Positions 57,901 to 64,000 of a DNA stretch of 64,000 bases are shown here, piece after piece. The stretch lies in NCBI GenBank assembly GCA_947476145.1, contig CANJPH010000008.1, positions 19,978-83,977 on the forward strand. The letters are read 5' to 3'. Below the pieces are notes generated by a model, which did not search any database, was not told the origin of the DNA, and was given only the letters and a program-made list of their open reading frames with translations. Both the position numbers and the translations under genes were made by a program. Every line of letters begins with the position of its first letter. The first letter of the stretch is position 1. The stretch is from Bacteroidota bacterium. Lineage in GTDB: Bacteria; Bacteroidota; Bacteroidia; Chitinophagales; Chitinophagaceae.

Positions 57901-58889
57901 TTATTAAAGACACCGTTATATGTAATGGAGATTCGGTTACTTTAAAAGGACAGGGTGCTAATTTATATAAATGGTATATGAATTCAAATCTATTGGAAAT
58001 AACTACTATCGATTCTCTCCGTATAGGTAAAGCAGGTAATTATAGTTTGGTCGTAAATGATGGGAAGTGCAATTCTTTGCCGACAAAAGCTTTTCCTATT
58101 ATTGAGTTTACCATTCCTGCAATCAATATCAGTTACAATTTATTGTCATGTACCAATGGAGATGTGTTTATTCAAACCAATGCGACCGAAAAATTTAAAA
58201 TTCATTATGCCTGGAATTTTGGAGACAGCAGTTATTTTTATAAAGCCAATCCCATCTCACATAGTTATCGTAAAGTAGGGAAGTATGTGATTAAATTAAA
58301 TGTAACCAATGACTATTGTCCTAAATATGAATATGCATTGGTGGGCGACACCCTTCAAGTAGTGGATCCCTTAACTCCCAAAGATTTTACCTTATTTGTT
58401 CTAGCCGATCAGGATACTTTGTTAAGCCCTAAAAGAACAGCACCTGGTTATTCTCAATACACTTGGATCCCCGCTTTTAGTTTAAACAATCCCAATATTC
58501 CTAATCCTATTTTTAATGGGGCACGTAGCATTGACTATACTTTACAAATACTAGATCCTTTGACGGGTTGTAAAATTTTAGATGTGTATAAATTAGATGT
58601 ATCTAACGAGGTGGTGGTGGCCGTGCCCAAAGCTTTTACTCCTAATAGAGATAATTTAAATGACATCCTAAAAATAGAAGCGGGTGCTGGCGTAAAAATG
58701 TTAAAATCATTTATCATCTTTAACCGCTTTGGTAAAATAGTATTTCAAACCAATGATATTACAAAGGGTTGGGATGGAAGATACAATGGATATGATCAAG
58801 AGATGGACGCTTATAGTTATTTGATAGACTATATTACGTATAAGGACATTTCCCAGCGTAAAACTGGCTCCTTTATTTTAATGCGATAA
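54936..58889 (+). CDS. Giant type IX secretion substrate with PKD-like repeats and type B sorting domain (paralogue 2)
   Basis: The 1317-residue protein starts with TTG, one base after the PorP stop; no ATG lies nearby and the signal peptide (KRKIFYIIIGLVATLQSFSQ, about 2-21) begins directly at this codon. The layout mirrors paralogue 1: TDTEFWFAAP N-terminal domain, PKD-like WNWDMGNG, WNFNAG and WNFGDSS turns, and a 92-residue C-terminal domain (PKAFTPNRDNLNDILK to FILMR). Gene end and rhomboid end are 10 bases apart. Alignable order and many shared motifs show duplication and divergence. Confidence 0.92.
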   Translation: MKRKIFYIIIGLVATLQSFSQTDTEFWFAAPAITPGHENKPIVLRMTSYDKPAVITIAQPANASFTPIVINLNSNSTTTKDLTTFLNAIETKPTGTAMNTGLKVTATANISAYYEVGNLFNPEIFTLKGNTAKGNSFIIPSQNQFDNRNTIIPPATNGFVIVATEDNTTIDITLTQPDGNGHPIGTFQIVLNTGQTYAVIGSNTLARFHLGGSQVKSDKSICITIFDDSILVGSSLDLAGDQIVPIFNTGTEFIIVRGALSAPTFSNTDFYFIYATEDGTAVYENGSAVASATINKGGVYKGSLTSNSVYVTSSKPVYVLQFTGVGTEVTETSLPSIKCTGSNVVSFVRSTNELFYLNLICKAEDVDNFSLNGVTGIIGSNLFFDVPGATGWKAARISTVNLPNLNTLIPNGVATSVSNSSGLFHLGFLNGTSNTGARLGYFSNYSKVAMAPNLISSACLGSDIQLAAKQLNNVLYKWTGPNNFTSSIYNPVIPKSTIKDSGYYYVQATVPGCGTSLDSIRITVNPTPTIQMVKSMDTVCLGSSKPIQFNLTGKAPWNVVYTNGAVTDTLKNIKTNSGSFLVSPTSLTIYKITNLIDSNACALDIAAQVSDTMKVNQLPIANFVYAGVHCEKNDILFTNQSTANLDQVVKWNWDMGNGTQLNLMNGDPFNQQYPNWGKVTVKLWVASSLGCKSDTLVKVIEVKPLPVVGFTIPNVCLDGGRAVFKDTSSTKQGAPSFTYSWNFNAGTTPIVPAPSFSASEKIKSSPSVLYNIGGDYKVQLKVTTSDGCVDSLTQAFTINGSNPNANFKVIKDTALCSNEEVIIKDSSWVYPGKVGVLRIVWGDGKDTTISDSKIGNVYKHFYGNAVGSNNFNYAIKVQAYSGGTCYDDSIASIAIVKPPTSVSLQVDKDYVCLLDSMLIRTTINGGVPTFNYTLNTDNANSSVKGDYIYGISKGNVNVGIKITDAKNCLYNYANVLNLSNAELPIASLIIKDTVICNGDSVTLKGQGANLYKWYMNSNLLEITTIDSLRIGKAGNYSLVVNDGKCNSLPTKAFPIIEFTIPAINISYNLLSCTNGDVFIQTNATEKFKIHYAWNFGDSSYFYKANPISHSYRKVGKYVIKLNVTNDYCPKYEYALVGDTLQVVDPLTPKDFTLFVLADQDTLLSPKRTAPGYSQYTWIPAFSLNNPNIPNPIFNGARSIDYTLQILDPLTGCKILDVYKLDVSNEVVVAVPKAFTPNRDNLNDILKIEAGAGVKMLKSFIIFNRFGKIVFQTNDITKGWDGRYNGYDQEMDAYSYLIDYITYKDISQRKTGSFILMR

Positions 58890-58899
58890 TAATTAATTA

Positions 58900-59571
58900 T
58901 TATTTTCCAAAATTAGTGCGCAGCTGATTGATGTAAATGCTTACTTGATCAATAAAGTTGCCCAATACATCCGAAGCACCTTCAATACCAAAAACTTTTG
59001 ATGCTAAAATTAAAAATACTATCCCATAAAGTGACCCCCACAAATGCGCACTGTGATTAATATTGCCACTTCCTTTTTTAGACAAATAAGCAGTTAAAGC
59101 TAAATAAATAGGGCCAAATAAAAAGCCAGGAATAATAGGAGGAATTACAAAAAATCCAATTTTCATAGTCGGTTGTAAAAAGATACCTGCAAATACAATG
59201 GCGGATACTGCACCTGATGCCCCCAAGCTATAATAGTTATATTGTTTTAAATGACTAAAGTAGGTAGGAATAATACAAGCTACTAATGCGGAGATATAAA
59301 ATAATAAATAGAGAATACGCCCCGTTTCGCCAAATAGGAGCATAAAGTACTGTTCTACTAAATCCCCAAACATATAAAACGAAAACATATTAAATGCCAA
59401 GTGAGGAATGTCGGCATGAATAAATCCACAGGTAACGGCACGGTACCATTGACTCGGGTCTTTGGCTATTGAATAAGGGTGAAAAATACATTTATCCATC
59501 AATATTTGATTATTCATAGCCAATAAGGAAATGCCAACCGTAGCAATAGTTATAATAAGGGTTAAAGTCAT
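58900..59571 (-). CDS. Rhomboid-family intramembrane serine protease
   Basis: The 223-residue protein has six hydrophobic helices. The catalytic Ser119 lies in LGASGAVSAIV (117-127) and His176 in HSAHLWGSLYG (173-183). The HADIPHLAFNMFSFYMFG (52-69) segment is the rhomboid L1/TM2 signature. It lies 7 bases downstream of rlmH on the same strand and converges with the adhesin. No substrate is apparent, though membrane-anchored adhesins are common targets in other systems. Confidence 0.92.
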   Translation of the reverse strand: MTLTLIITIATVGISLLAMNNQILMDKCIFHPYSIAKDPSQWYRAVTCGFIHADIPHLAFNMFSFYMFGDLVEQYFMLLFGETGRILYLLFYISALVACIIPTYFSHLKQYNYYSLGASGAVSAIVFAGIFLQPTMKIGFFVIPPIIPGFLFGPIYLALTAYLSKKGSGNINHSAHLWGSLYGIVFLILASKVFGIEGASDVLGNFIDQVSIYINQLRTNFGK

Positions 59572-59578
59572 ATTTTAT

Positions 59579-60043
59579 TTATTCGTGATGGTACTTTTCA
59601 TTCGCCAAGATACTGCATGCTCGGTAAACCTGCTCCGCTAATATTAATCTCACCAACATATGCGGAAATACGAGCTCTGATAGGCTCCAAGTAAAATTGG
59701 CGCGCTTTTTAATTTCTTCGTCCACTCCATAAGCACCGCCAATTAAAAAAACAATTCTTTGTGCACTTTGGTTGGCCTTTTGTTGAATGAGTTTGGAAAG
59801 TCCTGGAGAGCTTAACATTTTTCCAGTTTCATCTAATAAAACTAAAACGTCAGTTGGTGTTATAGATTTAAGGATAGTCGCTGCCTCGGCTTTTTTTATT
59901 TGGGTTGGTTCGGTGAGTTTACTTGGAGTGATGAGATGCCAGTCAATAGGATAGTAATGTCCTATGCGTTTTGTGAATTGATCAACGCCTTCCTTAATAT
60001 AGGATTCGTGTGCTTTGCCAACGGAGAGAATAGAGAGTTTCAA
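59579..60043 (-). CDS. rlmH: 23S rRNA pseudouridine-1915 N3-methyltransferase
   Basis: RlmH methylates pseudouridine 1915 in helix 69. The 154-residue protein is full length: KLSILSVGKAHESYI at the start, VLLDETGKMLSSPGLSKLI, the SPOUT knot FLIGGAYGVDEEI and the C-terminal LVFPHMLVRLILAEQVYRACSI with HH before the end. The start codon is TTG; the usual MKL... start is encoded directly after it and no ATG exists upstream in frame. Confidence 0.95.
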   Translation of the reverse strand: MKLSILSVGKAHESYIKEGVDQFTKRIGHYYPIDWHLITPSKLTEPTQIKKAEAATILKSITPTDVLVLLDETGKMLSSPGLSKLIQQKANQSAQRIVFLIGGAYGVDEEIKKRANFTWSLSELVFPHMLVRLILAEQVYRACSILANEKYHHE

Positions 60044-60128
60044 GTAATTTGAATTTCATCAAATTTACTGAAATTAAATTTGTGAACTAATTTGAAGAAA
60101 ATTTGGGTAATCTTAAGCTTATGAATGC

Positions 60129-60359
60129 TTACTGAATGGTAAATTCCTGTGTATTGGTTTCGTCCAAGGAAAAAGTGTATTTCCCCTTTTTACAGTCTCC
60201 CACATAAAGACAGGTTCTTTGCGTCTTACCCGTTATTTTACCTTGCATAATATCCACACCTTGTGCATTGGAAATAGTGTAAATTTTACTTTCACAATCT
60301 TCCAATGAAAAGCGGACTTCTAAAATGCCGTCCTTAACTATTTCAGTTAATGTGATCAT
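60129..60359 (-). CDS. Small sorting-domain-like protein
   Basis: The 76-residue product (start ATG 60359; an ATG nine codons upstream is less likely) is beta-rich and has no signal peptide. It follows the pattern of T9SS type A C-terminal domains: ILEVRFSLED, SKIYTISNAQGVDIMQGKI and GKYTFSLDETNTQEFTIQ at the end, including the Gly after the isolated N-A-Q turn and a terminal hydrophobic strand. Such domains normally end large secreted proteins. As a stand-alone cytosolic protein its role is unknown. No named family found. Confidence 0.6.
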   Translation of the reverse strand: MITLTEIVKDGILEVRFSLEDCESKIYTISNAQGVDIMQGKITGKTQRTCLYVGDCKKGKYTFSLDETNTQEFTIQ

Positions 60360-60376
60360 AAATAATTGTTTAGGGG

Positions 60377-60392
60377 GTCTAATCAATTAGAC
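60377..60392. promoter_or_regulatory. 16-base palindrome between divergent genes
   Basis: GTCTAATCAATTAGAC is symmetric except for its two central bases. It lies 18 bases upstream of the small sorting-domain-like gene and 118 bases upstream of the hexosaminidase. A regulator binding site is possible but unproven. A TATCTTCA box (60481-60488) precedes the hexosaminidase ATG by 22 bases. Confidence 0.35.
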
Positions 60393-60510
60393 TTAATAAA
60401 AGTAGGGAATAATAGTAGAAATCATACTAGATTTATTTCTATCTAAATTTTAACCTGCCAAATAAATATTAATTTCATGTTATCTTCAATAGCTTAAAAA
60501 TGATAATTAT

Positions 60511-62580
60511 ATGAAAATCAGAAACTTATTAATACTTATAATGGTTGCATTTAGCAACAACGTGTTCGCTCAAAATAACATAAACTTAATGCCCTTTCCT
60601 CAAAATGTTACAAAAAATGAGGGTCAGTTAATGGTGTCAGGTAATTGGAATATGTATTATAAAGGGGAATATAGTCCAATGATCCAAGAAGCAATGGGAC
60701 GTTTTGTAACTAGGTTTAAAAATGCAAGCTCCAAAAAATTACAAATCATTGATAAAGCTGAAAATATTAAAATTCAAATAAATAAGATTACGATTAACGA
60801 TTTAGGGATTGATAACAAAGAAGGGTATACATTAAATATCGACTCAAGTATTATCATTAATGCAGCAACTGACGAAGGGATATTATATGCTTTGGAATCT
60901 CTGAATCAATTGTTAAGTGTTTATAAGGAGGGGGTTGGTTTTCCAAAAGTTAGTATACAAGATTATCCAACTTATGCATGGAGAGGGATGATGGTGGATG
61001 TGGCTAGACATTTTATTCCAATGGATATGATGAAAAGAAATGTAGATGCGATGGCAGCAGTTAAATTAAATACTTTACATATTCATATTTCAGATGACGA
61101 AGGTTTTAGAATTGAATCAAAAAAATATCCACAATTACATTTGAAAGGATCTAACGGAGAATTTTATACGCAAGCCGAAATAATAGATTTTGTAAAATAT
61201 TGTAAACTTAGAGGAATTGAAGTATATGCCGAATTTGATTTACCAGGGCATAGTCAATCTTGGTTTGCTGGATATCCAGAGTTGGCTGCAGAAAAAAAGT
61301 CTTATACACCTGGGCCGAGATTTAAAATTGATGGAGATAAGCCAGTGAATTTAATGAGCTTAGTGCAAATGATTAACACTACACCTACGCCTTCGCTGGA
61401 TGTAAGTGCAGAAGCCACTTATATTTTCTTAGATAATTTAACCAAGGAGATGAAACCCTTATTTAGCAAGGCTTATATGCATATGGGGCTTGATGAGAAT
61501 AATGGGGTATCGTGGATGAGAAACCCCAAAATTGTTTCCTTTATGCAATCAAAGGGAATGAAAACGCATCAAGATTTACAAAATTATTTTGCAGAAAAAT
61601 TTTCAAATATTATTGAGAAAAATGGTTTAAAACCCATTGCTTGGGAAGAGGCATTTCATAAAGGATTAAATAAAAATATTTTAGTACAAGTTTGGAAACC
61701 TGGGTTTATGGGACCTACTATTTCTATTGACACGATATCCGTAAATGGAAATAGTTCCATTATTTCAAGAGGATTTTATTTGGACGTTTTTATGCCAGCT
61801 TATTATCATTATTTGAATCCGGATTTTATTAAAGAAAAGTCAGATAACAAATTGCTAGGTGGGGAAGCAGCTATTTGGACTGAATTAGTAGATGAAAGTA
61901 ATTTTGAATCCAGGGTGTGGCCAAGAGCATCTGTTATTGCGGAAAGATTTTGGTCTTCCAATAAACTACAGGATATAGAAAATATGTATGAGCGCCTAAA
62001 TGTGGTTAGTCATAAATTTGCTTGGGATGGTTTACAACATATTGCAAGGGTAGAAAATCATATTGATCAATTTACAAATGCGCAAATAAATAATGAAGGC
62101 AAAAAGTTGCTAAGTTTAATTACACCAGTGAAAGGGTATAAAAAAATTATGGGGTTAATGACTAAACCTGAAGCAATCCGACCTGCTTCATTGAATGAAC
62201 TAAGTGATATTATACCAATAGACGCAATGGGGAAGTGGGCATTTAGGAAACAAGTGAGATTGTATTTACAAAATCCTACCGAAGAAAACAGACTAGCTGT
62301 TCAACAAACATTAGAAAGCTGGAAACAATTATCAGCAGAAATATCAAAATCGGGCTGTTTGCTAAATATTCAACAACATGCAGATAATGTAAGTTCAATT
62401 AGCATTCAATTGCTTAGTTATCTAAATGCTAAGGATGACATTATGAAATCTAATATCATAAAGCAAATTACTGCTGCTAGAACACCCGTAAATGAAACCG
62501 AATTGGCTATTTTAGATGAATTTGAAGCATTATTAACAGGGAAATTGAAAGGTTTGGATATGAGCTTATCTGTATTTTAA
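60511..62580 (+). CDS. GH20 beta-N-acetylhexosaminidase
   Basis: The secreted enzyme removes terminal GlcNAc/GalNAc from chitin oligomers, peptidoglycan or glycans. The 689-residue protein has a signal peptide (cleavage after NVFAQ, about 21), a GH20b-type N-terminal domain (about 22-150), and the catalytic TIM barrel with WRGMMVDVARHF, HIHISDDEGFRIE, EFDLPGHSQS and the proton-donor pair Asp328-Glu329 in AYMHMGLDEN. The consensus HxGGDE has Leu instead of the second Gly. A C-terminal helical extension (about 500-689) follows. A LuxR-type regulator is 138 bases downstream. Confidence 0.95.
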   Translation: MKIRNLLILIMVAFSNNVFAQNNINLMPFPQNVTKNEGQLMVSGNWNMYYKGEYSPMIQEAMGRFVTRFKNASSKKLQIIDKAENIKIQINKITINDLGIDNKEGYTLNIDSSIIINAATDEGILYALESLNQLLSVYKEGVGFPKVSIQDYPTYAWRGMMVDVARHFIPMDMMKRNVDAMAAVKLNTLHIHISDDEGFRIESKKYPQLHLKGSNGEFYTQAEIIDFVKYCKLRGIEVYAEFDLPGHSQSWFAGYPELAAEKKSYTPGPRFKIDGDKPVNLMSLVQMINTTPTPSLDVSAEATYIFLDNLTKEMKPLFSKAYMHMGLDENNGVSWMRNPKIVSFMQSKGMKTHQDLQNYFAEKFSNIIEKNGLKPIAWEEAFHKGLNKNILVQVWKPGFMGPTISIDTISVNGNSSIISRGFYLDVFMPAYYHYLNPDFIKEKSDNKLLGGEAAIWTELVDESNFESRVWPRASVIAERFWSSNKLQDIENMYERLNVVSHKFAWDGLQHIARVENHIDQFTNAQINNEGKKLLSLITPVKGYKKIMGLMTKPEAIRPASLNELSDIIPIDAMGKWAFRKQVRLYLQNPTEENRLAVQQTLESWKQLSAEISKSGCLLNIQQHADNVSSISIQLLSYLNAKDDIMKSNIIKQITAARTPVNETELAILDEFEALLTGKLKGLDMSLSVF

Positions 62581-62648
62581 GCTAGTTTGTTAACACTAGA
62601 ATTAATTCTACTTGTATTAAAATCAATGTTTTTGAGCTAAAGACTACC

Positions 62649-62656
62649 TAAATTTG
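62649..62656 (+). promoter_or_regulatory. Putative -7 box for the response regulator
   Basis: TAAATTTG matches TAnnTTTG, with TTTG (62631-62634) 14 bases upstream, which is short. It lies 62 bases before the ATG. Confidence 0.35.
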
Positions 62657-62718
62657 ATCGTGAAGGGTGCTATAAGGTTGGTTAGTTCGAATTTTCTCTT
62701 TTTCGTTAAAATTATATA

Positions 62719-63324
62719 ATGGAAGTAAAAGTATTAGTGGCTGAGGATCATAGCATTGTGAAAATGGGCTTAACTGCTATTTTGCATAAATTAAATGTTC
62801 AAAAAGTCAGTGATGTGAGTACCTGTGCTGACTTAGTGATTGAATTGGGCACCAATGATTACACCCATTTAATATTGGATATTATCTTACCAGACGGGAA
62901 TACACTTGAATACATTGAAACCATCACAGAAAAGTATCCTCATTTATCTATCCTTGTTCATTCCATGCAGCCAGTGGAAGTGTATGGCAAAATATCCAAT
63001 AAGTTTAAAATCCATTCCTACCTACACAAGGGCGCTTCGGAGAGTGAAATTAACTATCATTTAGAGCTTTTTATTAGGAATCAACCTTTGGTTTTAAAGA
63101 AGAAAGTGGAGGAGGAGGGGAACCCTTTTTCAACGCTAGCCGTAAGGGAATTAGAAATACTACATTATTTATTAAATGGCTACAGAACCAAGGAAATTGC
63201 CAATTCATTGGGCTTAAAAATGAATACGGTTTCTACTATAAAATCAAATATATTTGAAAAAGTAAAAGCTGATTCCTTTACGCACTTATTACAGTTGGCA
63301 CATGTACACCAAATTAGTTACTAG
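62719..63324 (+). CDS. LuxR/NarL-type response regulator
   Basis: The 201-residue protein has a receiver domain (1-120: acidic pocket Glu9/Asp10, phospho-acceptor Asp54 in LILDIILPDG, Ser/Thr near 81, Lys103 region) and a LuxR HTH (about 136-200: LAVRELEILHYLLNGYRTKEIANSLGLKMNTVSTIKSNIFEK, split). It lies 138 bases after the hexosaminidase. Its 3' end overlaps by 23 bases the start of a propeller-type sensor, so the two are a translationally coupled pair. Confidence 0.93.
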   Translation: MEVKVLVAEDHSIVKMGLTAILHKLNVQKVSDVSTCADLVIELGTNDYTHLILDIILPDGNTLEYIETITEKYPHLSILVHSMQPVEVYGKISNKFKIHSYLHKGASESEINYHLELFIRNQPLVLKKKVEEEGNPFSTLAVRELEILHYLLNGYRTKEIANSLGLKMNTVSTIKSNIFEKVKADSFTHLLQLAHVHQISY

Positions 63325-64000
63325 ATATTTTAATCTCACATTAGCAAGTGTATTTTTCACTTTATTTCTAATTGCTATTCCCTTTATTACTCAAGCGCAA
63401 CAAAGGTATAATTTTGAATATTTAAATACCGAAAACGGATTGCCCACCAATGCCATTAAAGGATTACAGTTTGATGAAAAAAACAGGTTTTTGTGGGTGG
63501 CGACCGAGTCGGGTATTGTAAGATACAACGGTCATGGGTTCCAAGGATTTGGTGATAATGAAAAAACAGCAGTATTAAATGGCAGAATTGTTTTTTTTGA
63601 TAAAACAATAGATGGTAAATTATTTGGTAAGTTAATAGATGAACGTGTTTTTACCATTAACGAAAATAATGCACTTATTGATCCTTCTATAACAAAAATG
63701 GATGGCGAGTTTATTTATTTAAACTATAAATACAATCTTGATAAAGTAGTTACTAAACAAGCATTTTTTGATATTGTAAATAAAGATTTTACATTTAATA
63801 ATTCTATATACACCTTAAATGAACAAAGCTTATTAAAGTACGATCAAGGTAAACTAATAACCGTTGCTAAATTTGCAAATGAAGAAGAGCCATTTGTTGT
63901 AAATGATCATTTATTTTTATTTCGAAAAGATGGGGTGATATTAAATGCTGATTTTAAAGATGATAAATTCATTACAAGTATATATTCCGATTATAGTAAA
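63302..64000 (+). CDS. Two-component propeller sensor, N-terminal part
   Basis: The frame is open from ATG 63302 to the end of the window (233 residues, incomplete). It begins with a signal/anchor (VFFTLFLIAIPFITQAQ, about 14-30) and then YLNTENGLPTNAIKGLQF and LWVATESGIVRYNG, the Reg_prop beta-propeller motif of Bacteroidota hybrid or helix-anchored histidine kinases. It overlaps the response regulator by 23 bases in a different frame. Further blades and a YYY domain, membrane helix and kinase are expected beyond the window but not seen. Confidence 0.8.
   Translation, partial: MYTKLVTRYFNLTLASVFFTLFLIAIPFITQAQQRYNFEYLNTENGLPTNAIKGLQFDEKNRFLWVATESGIVRYNGHGFQGFGDNEKTAVLNGRIVFFDKTIDGKLFGKLIDERVFTINENNALIDPSITKMDGEFIYLNYKYNLDKVVTKQAFFDIVNKDFTFNNSIYTLNEQSLLKYDQGKLITVAKFANEEEPFVVNDHLFLFRKDGVILNADFKDDKFITSIYSDYSK

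Noticed and set aside
1..64000. tRNA, rRNA, insertion sequence or prophage
   Set aside because: All gaps over 100 bases were read; none shows a cloverleaf, rRNA segment, transposase or integrase.

Overview
The window looks like a chromosomal segment of a low-GC member of the Bacteroidota, most likely the family Chitinophagaceae. The evidence is a SusC/SusD pair, a type IX secretion locus (PorP/SprF-like protein with type B sorting-domain adhesins), DUF3078 and DUF4294 proteins, Bacteroidota-type -7 boxes (TAnnTTTG) instead of -35/-10 promoters, and an alpha-oxoamine synthase of the kind that makes sphingoid or sulfonolipid bases. The genus cannot be fixed from the sequence alone. Coding density is high: no gene-free gap exceeds about 285 bases, and I found no tRNA, rRNA, CRISPR array, insertion sequence or prophage.

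Layout. 1-1735: end of a SusC receptor and its SusD lipoprotein. 1839-10149: housekeeping (prmA, plsY, dnaG, clpC) with several unknowns. 10203-10763: UbiX-type flavin prenyltransferase. 11044-17561: a carbohydrate island, with a hexuronate pathway (SDR mannonate oxidoreductase, uxuA, uxaC), then a secreted double-DUF1080 protein and a Tat-exported Gfo/Idh/MocA oxidoreductase; a decayed uxuA-like remnant lies between the two halves. 17601-27096: an alpha-glucan phosphorylase-like protein without the PLP lysine, an Nramp-UspA fusion, icd with a duplicated 3' end, a Cys-rich peptide, a PafA-like phosphatase and the alpha-oxoamine synthase. 27103-33446: a minus-strand operon (miaB, sigma-54 activator, lptE, unknown, secG, mltG, yihY/brkB). 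33640-42887: purK, an orphan ABC ATPase, a DinB/YfiT protein, folC, a TonB-like protein, TauE and EamA transporters, a radical SAM enzyme and a membrane protein. 42952-49740: ccmE (CxxxY type), ccmF, DUF4294, glnS, tilS. 49812-58889: two giant paralogous adhesins flanking a PorP/SprF-like gene. 58900-64000: rhomboid protease, rlmH, a small sorting-domain-like protein, a GH20 hexosaminidase, a LuxR-type response regulator and the start of a propeller-type sensor.

How the genes fit together. The island at 11-17.6 kb reads as an uptake and breakdown module for glucuronic-acid-containing glycosides: the exported Gfo/Idh/MocA and DUF1080 proteins could oxidise and cleave the glycoside, and UxaC, the SDR and UxuA would take released glucuronate to 2-keto-3-deoxygluconate. 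The adhesin-PorP-adhesin cluster is a self-contained type IX secretion substrate locus. The most interesting points are the 79-base perfect tandem duplication that overlaps the icd stop codon and forms terminator-like hairpins, the missing PLP lysine in the phosphorylase-like protein, the possible oxidative glycoside pathway beside hexuronate genes, and the CxxxY-type CcmE.
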